From an uncultured Collinsella sp. (GTDB lineage Bacteria; Actinomycetota; Coriobacteriia; Coriobacteriales; Coriobacteriaceae), in assembly GCA_900552755.1 (NCBI GenBank), contig USAY01000084.1, positions 1-8,400 on the forward strand: DNA of 8,400 nucleotides, given 5' to 3'. Shown here piece by piece: positions 6,003-8,400 of the stretch. Position numbers and translations under genes: made by a program. The notes beneath the pieces are model-generated. The model was not told where the DNA came from and searched no databases. It saw only the letters and a list, made by a program, of their open reading frames with translations. Numbering within the stretch: the first letter of the stretch is position 1; every line of letters starts with the position of its first letter.

Positions 6003-6719
6003 TTACTCCTCCTTCGTTTCAAAATCCATGATGATGCCCTCGACCGGCGCCGGACCGGCGGGAATCTCGGGCGCATCGGGGTTAAGCTCGCGGTCGATAT
6101 ACTCCGGGTTCACACCGTGGCCGCCCAGATACTCCATGCCGGGGCCCTGGGGCTCACCGGACGCAAGCGTCTCGTTGGCAGCCATGCCGTGCGCGTTGCC
6201 GGTCTTTACGGCCGAGGCGGCGCGCAGGGCGTCGAGCTCGCGCTTGCACTCCTGGCACATACCGACGGTACGGGCGGCCTGGATGGCCTCCATGCCGCCG
6301 GCCTTTTGCAGCAGGCGCTTGGCGTAGTCGATCTCCTTGTGCGGGGCAAACGGCTTGCCGCAGCGCGAGCAGTGCTCGAGCGTATAGACGCTCTTGCTGG
6401 TGAGGTCGTCCTTGCTCATGACGGCCAGCTCAAACTCCTCGGTGAGCTTGATGGCCTCCATGGGGCAGGCTTCCTCACAGCGGCCGCAAAAGATGCAGCG
6501 ACCGTAGTCGATCGACCAGGTGATGGTATCGGCCGCAAGGTCGGTGTCCATGCGAATGGCATCGGCCGGGCACGCCACGCCGCAGGCACCGCAGGCGATG
6601 CAGAGCTCGGCATTGTGCTCGGGCTTGCCGCGCATGTCCTTGTTGGTGGGGAACGGCGCAAACGGGTACTTGACCGTCGCGTCGCCGGCCTTGGCGTTAA
6701 CCTTCCAAAGCTTCAGCAT
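6003..6719 (-). CDS. hycF: Formate hydrogenlyase ferredoxin subunit HycF, with long C-terminal extension
   Basis: This 238-residue iron-sulfur protein links the formate-oxidising arm to HycG (the counterpart of complex I NuoI). Two [4Fe-4S] motifs are seen: C40-x2-C43-x2-C46-x3-C50-P and C75-x2-C78-x2-C81-x3-C85-P. A third paired motif follows, C117-x2-C120 and C155-x2-C158, with KEIDYAKRLL between, as in E. coli HycF. The start MLKLWKVN at 6719 lies 1 nt past the hycE stop, with AGGAGG 9 nt upstream. The frame is open back to 6842, but that stretch is hycE read out of frame. E. coli HycF has 180 residues. The extra length here is a tail of about 55-60 residues after C158, rich in Gly, Pro, Glu and Asp, which probably does not bind metal. 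Confidence 0.96.
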   Translation of the reverse strand: MLKLWKVNAKAGDATVKYPFAPFPTNKDMRGKPEHNAELCIACGACGVACPADAIRMDTDLAADTITWSIDYGRCIFCGRCEEACPMEAIKLTEEFELAVMSKDDLTSKSVYTLEHCSRCGKPFAPHKEIDYAKRLLQKAGGMEAIQAARTVGMCQECKRELDALRAASAVKTGNAHGMAANETLASGEPQGPGMEYLGGHGVNPEYIDRELNPDAPEIPAGPAPVEGIIMDFETKEE

Positions 6720-6720
6720 A

Positions 6721-8400
6721 TTAGAGCGCCTCCTCATCGAGCGGAGCGGCCATGGTGCCCTCGCCCGCAAGCGGCGACTTGTCGCGCCAGACGTTCTCGA
6801 ACTGCTCCTTGTCGAGCACGTGGTCGCGCTTGGCGGCGACATCGGTCACCGTCACGCGGTCGGTGCAGGAGTAGCACGGGTCGAGCGAGCCGACGATCAA
6901 CGCAGCGTCACCCACGGTGTTGCCGCGGAACATGTAGCGCAGGACCGGCCAGTTGCTGTACGTGGCCGCCTTGGCGCGCCAGCGGTAGCACTTCTGGTTG
7001 TTGCCGAGCATGGCCCAGTGCACGTCCTCGCCGCGCGGCGCCTCGGTGGCGCCGATAGCGTACTTGTGCGGGGTGTACTCCCAATCCGTGGTGAGGATGG
7101 GGCCCGACGGGCAGTTCTCGAGCATGGTCTCGATCATGTCGATCGAATCGTAGACCTCCTGGATGCGAACGGCGGTACGGCCGAAGGCATCGCAGGTGTC
7201 GGCCGTAGCGGCGTGCATCTTTTGGACGTCCGGATCAGCGTAGCCGTCGAAGGGATGATCAAAGCGCACGTCGCGGGCATAGCCCGAGCCACGCATGAGC
7301 GGGCCGACCGGCGAGAAGTCGCGTGCGATCTTGCGGTCCAAGATGCCGATGCCACTCGTACGCTCGATAAAGTTGGGCGTCGAGAGCAAGACGTCGACGA
7401 GTTCCTGAACCTCGGAGCGCAGCTGGTGAATGGTCGTGAGCGTGGAGAGCTTCTGCTCGGCCAAAATGTCGCGACGCACGCCGCCGATCACGTTGAGGCC
7501 GTAGGTCTTGCGGTGACCGGAGAGCTTCTCGGCCAGGTCCATGGACTTCTCGCGGACGCGGAAGAACTGCTGGAAGCCGGAGTCGAAGCCCGTGTAGTGC
7601 GATGCGAGGCCAATATTGAGCAGGTGCGAGTGCAGGCGCTCGACCTCGAGCATGATGGCGCGGATGTACTGGGCGCGCGGCGGGACATGGATGCCCTGGG
7701 CGCGCTCGACGGCCTCGGCATAGGCCACCGAGTGGGCGCAGCCGCAGATGCCGCAGATGCGGTCGGCAAGGAACGTGACGGCGTCATAGTTCAGGCGCGT
7801 CTCGGCGACCTTCTCCATACCGCGGTGCACGTAGAACAAACGGTAGTCGGCGTCGACGATCGTCTCGCCCTCAACGAACAGGCGGAAGTGGCCGGGCTCG
7901 TCGGAGGTAATGTGCAACGGGCCCATGGGGACGAGCGTCGTCTCCTTGCCCTTGGTATCGGCCAAGAACTCATAGTTTTCCATGTCGCTCGCGGGAGCGG
8001 GACGGAAACGGTAGTCCATGGAGTCCTTGCGCAGCGGATACAGGCCACTGGGCCAATCGTCGGGCAGCACCAGGCGACGACGATCAGGCAGGCCCTCGGG
8101 GATCAGGCCGAACATATCGCGCAGCTCGCGCTCGCCCCACACGCAGGCGGGGACGAACGGCGTGACGGACGGGAACGTCATCTTGGCGGGATCGACCTCG
8201 GTGCGCACGGTCACCCAGCCGGGGTCCTCTCCTTCCATGGAGATGACGTAGTACACGGCGTAGCGACCGCACAGACTGCGCTCGTCGTTGCCGATGATCA
8301 CGGGAATCCAGCCGTAACGCTCGTAATACAGGTAGTGAACGGCCTCGGGCAGCTTGTCCTGCTTGACGGTAATCGTCAGCTGGTCCTCGCACTGCCACTC
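6721..8400 (-). CDS. hycE: Formate hydrogenlyase [NiFe]-hydrogenase large subunit HycE (NuoC-NuoD fusion), 5' end missing
   Basis: The catalytic subunit of the H2-evolving group 4 hydrogenase. The 559 visible residues match E. coli HycE (569) from about its residue 27, beginning EWQCEDQLTITVKQDKLPEA. The first part is NuoC-like, including VTPFVPACVWGERELRDMFG; the rest is NuoD-like from about DEPGHFRLF onward. The NiFe ligand pairs are complete: C-G-I-C in DRICGICGCAHS (codons at 7755-7744) and C-Y-S-C in DPCYSCTDR (6876-6865). After the arginine at 6858-6856, where E. coli HycE is cut, a 44-residue tail remains (32 in E. coli), so this is an unprocessed precursor for HycI. It is a soluble protein on the cytoplasmic side of the membrane arm. 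About 25 residues and its start lie beyond the right edge, where membrane subunit genes would be expected. Confidence 0.97.
   Translation of the reverse strand, partial: EWQCEDQLTITVKQDKLPEAVHYLYYERYGWIPVIIGNDERSLCGRYAVYYVISMEGEDPGWVTVRTEVDPAKMTFPSVTPFVPACVWGERELRDMFGLIPEGLPDRRRLVLPDDWPSGLYPLRKDSMDYRFRPAPASDMENYEFLADTKGKETTLVPMGPLHITSDEPGHFRLFVEGETIVDADYRLFYVHRGMEKVAETRLNYDAVTFLADRICGICGCAHSVAYAEAVERAQGIHVPPRAQYIRAIMLEVERLHSHLLNIGLASHYTGFDSGFQQFFRVREKSMDLAEKLSGHRKTYGLNVIGGVRRDILAEQKLSTLTTIHQLRSEVQELVDVLLSTPNFIERTSGIGILDRKIARDFSPVGPLMRGSGYARDVRFDHPFDGYADPDVQKMHAATADTCDAFGRTAVRIQEVYDSIDMIETMLENCPSGPILTTDWEYTPHKYAIGATEAPRGEDVHWAMLGNNQKCYRWRAKAATYSNWPVLRYMFRGNTVGDAALIVGSLDPCYSCTDRVTVTDVAAKRDHVLDKEQFENVWRDKSPLAGEGTMAAPLDEEAL

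Noticed and set aside
3413..6327. Two long plus-strand frames (504 and 532 codons, 3413-4927 and 4729-6327)
   Set aside because: They are antisense shadows of the transporter, hycI, hycH, hycG and hycF. The sense-strand genes have clear homology, motifs and ribosome sites.
6720..6842. Upstream extension of hycF to 6842
   Set aside because: These codons are the hycE tail read in another frame. HycF homology begins at MLKLWK (6719).
1..8400. CRISPR arrays, insertion sequences, tRNA or rRNA genes
   Set aside because: No regularly spaced repeats, transposase motifs, terminal inverted repeats or RNA gene sequences were seen on either strand.

Overview
The window carries the distal half of an Escherichia coli-type formate hydrogenlyase (FHL) operon, all on the minus strand, followed by an unusual molybdopterin oxidoreductase and the start of selA. 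It is GC-rich with strongly GC-biased third codon positions, has tightly packed genes with purine-rich ribosome binding sites, and looks like an anaerobic fermentative bacterium that makes H2 from formate and uses selenocysteine. A gut coriobacterium such as Collinsella would fit, but that is inference: the sequence contains no taxonomic marker.

Layout, read in the direction of transcription (right to left). 8400-6721: hydrogenase large subunit (hycE), missing about 25 N-terminal residues beyond the right edge. 6719-6003: hycF, two-cluster ferredoxin subunit. 6000-5218: hycG, small subunit. 5217-4636: hycH, assembly factor. 4636-4133: hycI, C-terminal maturation protease. The order E-F-G-H-I is that of the E. 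coli hyc operon, and the junctions are 1 nt gap, 2 nt gap, directly abutting and 1 nt overlap, so this is one translationally coupled unit. After a 39-nt gap holding an inverted repeat comes a FocA-type formate/nitrite transporter (4093-3254), then a terminator-like hairpin (3202-3233). A 160-nt gap leads to a 705-residue molybdenum/tungsten-bis-PGD oxidoreductase (3093-976). A 76-nt gap with two dyads and a possible promoter leads to selA (899-1), which runs off the left edge at the codon for its PLP lysine.

The genes fit together as follows. HycG, HycF and HycE form the electron-transfer and H2-evolving part of a group 4 [NiFe]-hydrogenase. HycI trims the visible 44-residue C-terminal tail of HycE after nickel insertion, HycH helps maturation, and the transporter moves formate across the membrane. 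SelA makes selenocysteyl-tRNA, as needed for a selenocysteine formate dehydrogenase. The membrane subunits (HycC and HycD types), HycB and a classical FdhF are not in the window. The one molybdoenzyme here lacks the formate dehydrogenase active-site signature and is the main puzzle. No wholly new system is evident. The long plus-strand open frames are shadows of the minus-strand genes.
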